NCBI GenBank assembly: GCA_018701395.1
Contig: JABIWU010000019.1
Span: forward strand, 1-43,655
Direction: 5' to 3'
DNA from: Phycisphaerae bacterium
GTDB lineage: Bacteria > Planctomycetota > Phycisphaerae > Phycisphaerales > SM1A02
Length of the DNA: 43,655 bases
Shown here: one piece after another, positions 41,581 to 43,655 of the stretch
Position numbering within the stretch: position 1 is the first letter of the stretch
How the letters are laid out: each line of letters starts with the position of its first letter
Translations under genes and position numbers: made by a program
The notes under the pieces: model-generated
The model's input: only the letters and a program-made list of their open reading frames with translations
Database searches by the model: none
Told to the model about the DNA's origin: nothing

Positions 41581-42350
41581 TCTGGAAACTCCGTTGTTTG
41601 CATTAAATCTGGACGAATTCGAATGCGGGCTAATTCGCTTTCACTAAAGGCTGCATGTGCTTCTTCTTCTCTGCCAACTCGTTGCAGTACTGTTGCTAGC
41701 CGGTGCCATGCTTCATACAGATCGGGATTACGATCGAGTGCATCGTTGTAGAGAGATATAGCCGAGTCCAATTGGCCTAGTTCAACTTGGACATCTGCCC
41801 AACGTGCGGCCGCTTTTGCACGAATCAAGTGGTTTCTGCTTTGTGTTGTAATTTGCACAACCCGACCAAACAATTCGCCAGCCCTCTCGAATTCCCCTTC
41901 TTCCATAGCAAGTAAACCCAAAGCAAACATAGTATCTGGCTCATCAGGTTGAATTACTAAAAATTGCTCAAAAGCATCATTTGCTTTTATGCCATTCCCT
42001 AAATAGAAGTGAGACCACCCTAAATAATGCCAAGACGGTGGATACGTGTCTTTTTGTGTAGACACCGATTGTTCAAACCACTCCACTGCTTTGGCGTATC
42101 TCTTTTCGCTGTGGTAACTTAGACCCATTAAAAATAACGATTGGGATGATTCGCCATTACTATCCATAAATTGTCGGAGACGCACTCTTGCCGAGCCCGT
42201 CTCCCCATCGTTGATTAACCCAAAGTGCTTGTTAAGCGAACTATCGAGTAACCTTTCTTGCTTTGAGGGCTGAAAAAGCAAAATAATGAGCAAAATGAAC
42301 CCAACAACGCAAAAAAAGACAGTTTTGTTAATTTGTTTAATGAATAACAT
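41577..42350 (-). CDS. Membrane-anchored tetratricopeptide repeat protein
   Basis: This 257-residue protein starts at MLFIKQINKTVFFCVVGFILLIILLF (one N-terminal membrane anchor; ATG at 42350). TPRs follow: SLFLMGLSYHSEKRYAKAVEWFEQSV, PSWHYLGWSHFYLGNGIKANDAFEQFL, MFALGLLAMEEGEFERAGELFGRVV and DAISLYNDALDRN-like repeats. It is probably a scaffold for the coupled CRTAC1 protein; the pair of TPR plus CRTAC1 recurs in planctomycetes from general knowledge, not from a search. A longer N-terminal reading to 42518 would run across the divergent di-haem gene and was dropped. Confidence 0.82.
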   Translation of the reverse strand: MLFIKQINKTVFFCVVGFILLIILLFQPSKQERLLDSSLNKHFGLINDGETGSARVRLRQFMDSNGESSQSLFLMGLSYHSEKRYAKAVEWFEQSVSTQKDTYPPSWHYLGWSHFYLGNGIKANDAFEQFLVIQPDEPDTMFALGLLAMEEGEFERAGELFGRVVQITTQSRNHLIRAKAAARWADVQVELGQLDSAISLYNDALDRNPDLYEAWHRLATVLQRVGREEEAHAAFSESELARIRIRPDLMQTTEFPE

Positions 42351-42407
42351 TATGTGCAACCAGTATTGGTAGGTATCGTATCTATAAACAGTAAAGGAGC
42401 GTGAGGA

Positions 42408-43655
42408 ATGTTGTTTTCTAAATTTCAATTTGTATCGATTTTCCTTGCAAACTGTCTCTTTGGGTCCAATTTGCTTATGGCTGGCCCAGTGCAACCTCGA
42501 GCAGGTGAGCCGCTTCAATCCTTGAGTGAGGAATTACTTAGCAGATTTGTTATAGGTAGAGCTTCTTTTAATGAGGATCTTACAATTGAAGGTGGCCTAG
42601 GGCCAATCTTTAACCAGACTAGTTGTGGCAGCTGCCACAATAACCCTGTTGGTGGAGCTGGCACACAAACCGTTACGCGGTTTGGTGCAATAGGCAAAAA
42701 AGGCGGATTCGACCCACTCGCTTCACTCGGAGGCTCCCTACTTCAATCTGAATCGATAAGCGAAAGCTGTACAGAATTTATTCCACCACAGGCAAATGTA
42801 ACTTCATTACGCGTAACGAACAGTGCGCTTGCTTTTGGTTTAGTTGAAGCAATTGCAGATGCGGACCTACTTGCAAATCGCGATTTACAGCCAATCGCAC
42901 AACGTGGTCTTGCACACATGGTTACTAATTTTGAAGACCCGCCAAATGAACTTCATGTTGGCCGCTTCGGTTGGAAAGCCCAAGTTGCTTCTGTCTTAAC
43001 TTTTTCATCTGATGCTTCCCAAAATGAAATGGGATTAAGCAATCGATTTCTCCCTTTTGACAATGCTCCAAATGGAGATGAAGTTCTACTTGCAAATTGC
43101 GACACTGTTTTAGATCCTGAAGACGGACCAGACGCAAATGGATATGACTTTATTGACAGAGTTACGGATTTCCAACGATTCCTTGCCCCGCCACCCCAAA
43201 CACCTCGATCTGGAATGACTGGCGAAATACTTTTTAATGCCACCGGTTGCAATGTTTGCCACACACCAGCTTTTACTACAGGCAATTCTGCCGAAACTGA
43301 AATGCCTTTACGAAACATTGCCATCCGACCATACAGTGATTTTTTGGTTCACGATATGGGAATTGCAGGCGATGGAATCGTTCAAGGCGCGGCGAATGGT
43401 CAACAACTTAAAACGCCCCCTCTTTGGGGTGTTTCCTATCGTGACCCGCTTTGGCATGACGGTCGATTCTCCGCAGGTTCTTTTGACTCTAGAATTCGTG
43501 ACGCAATTACAGAGCATGGCGTTTTTGGTTCACAGGGCGTGCCGTCCGCGACAGCATTTGCTTCACTTCCATTTGCAGACCAAGAATTAATGATTCAATT
43601 TTTGAGTTCGCTCGGTAGAGCAGAATTCGATAGCGACGCAGACAATGATGTTGAA
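42408..43655 (+). CDS. Di-haem oxidoreductase (DUF1111/DHOR type), cut at right edge
   Basis: This secreted c-type cytochrome is open for 416 codons to the window end. It starts at an ATG preceded by AAAGGAG (42393-42399, eight-base spacer) with signal MLFSKFQFVSIFLANCLFGSNLLMAGPVQ. Haem sites are SCGSCHN (near residue 74) and GCNVCHT. Between and after them are AGEPLQSLSEE, RFGWKAQVASVLTFSSDA and the block MPLRNIAIRPYSDFLVHDMG...LKTPPLWGVSYRDPLWHDGR, which is diagnostic of the DUF1111 family. The last residues, FDSDADNDVE, look like the beginning of an Asp-rich calcium-binding tail, so the C-terminus lies outside. Only 57 bases separate it from the divergent TPR gene. Confidence 0.9.
   Translation, partial: MLFSKFQFVSIFLANCLFGSNLLMAGPVQPRAGEPLQSLSEELLSRFVIGRASFNEDLTIEGGLGPIFNQTSCGSCHNNPVGGAGTQTVTRFGAIGKKGGFDPLASLGGSLLQSESISESCTEFIPPQANVTSLRVTNSALAFGLVEAIADADLLANRDLQPIAQRGLAHMVTNFEDPPNELHVGRFGWKAQVASVLTFSSDASQNEMGLSNRFLPFDNAPNGDEVLLANCDTVLDPEDGPDANGYDFIDRVTDFQRFLAPPPQTPRSGMTGEILFNATGCNVCHTPAFTTGNSAETEMPLRNIAIRPYSDFLVHDMGIAGDGIVQGAANGQQLKTPPLWGVSYRDPLWHDGRFSAGSFDSRIRDAITEHGVFGSQGVPSATAFASLPFADQELMIQFLSSLGRAEFDSDADNDVE

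Overview
The window looks like a chromosomal segment of an AT-leaning planctomycete, most likely a marine member of the Phycisphaerae. I infer this from the gene families, not from a search. The markers are a PEP-CTERM-type exported protein ending in PAPGALAILGLAG plus RRRR, a DUF1800/DUF1501 pair, a CRTAC1 (ASPIC/UnbV) lipoprotein, a DUF1111 di-haem protein, a very long SecA, and a WhiG/FliA-type flagellar sigma factor. Gene density is high, start-stop overlaps of ATGA, GTGA or TAATG type are common, and many genes lack a clear Shine-Dalgarno site. I see no rRNA, tRNA, CRISPR array, insertion sequence or prophage.

Layout. (1) 1-2327, minus: 2-oxoacid:ferredoxin oxidoreductase, korA then korB; korB runs off the left edge and loses its family motif close to that edge. 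(2) 2403-3700, plus: a small basic orphan protein, an aquaporin, and then a decayed copy of the 3' half of the small gene, so repeats flank the aquaporin. (3) 3727-4359: a PEP-CTERM protein. (4) 4491-7343: a NUDIX/ALDH7 pair divergent from a lone CoA-transferase B subunit. (5) 7480-15047, minus: a flagellar export operon fliO-fliP-fliQ-fliR-flhB-flhA-flhF, then a separately promoted sigma-28 gene. FlhB lacks the NPTH self-cleavage motif. (6) 15158-18764, plus: BamD-like, LptE-like and FtsH, an envelope biogenesis and quality-control set. (7) 18784-22155, minus: a PoxB-like enzyme, and UvrC overlapped by a DUF167 gene. (8) 22197-25969, plus: a cysteine-repeat lipoprotein with its own promoter and terminator, pyrC, then rpsB-tsf behind a structured leader and ending at a strong bidirectional terminator. 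(9) 26016-30261: a gamma-glutamyltransferase lipoprotein and a TIM-barrel epimerase (minus), divergent from a hotdog-fold protein overlapping a polytopic membrane protein (plus). (10) 30354-34777, minus: secA and a small exported protein that may be translated from a leaderless message. (11) 34870-37023, plus: copper-type P1B ATPase. (12) 37105-43655: DUF1800 and DUF1501 (plus), CRTAC1 and TPR genes (minus), and a di-haem oxidoreductase (plus) cut by the right edge.

The genes form several housekeeping modules (translation, secretion, envelope assembly, repair, pyrimidine synthesis, central carbon) around one lineage-specific flagellar operon. The best leads are the NPTH-less FlhB in an otherwise intact operon, the decayed duplicate flanking the aquaporin, the cysteine-repeat lipoprotein, the leaders of rpsB and the sigma gene, and the abrupt loss of homology at the left edge.
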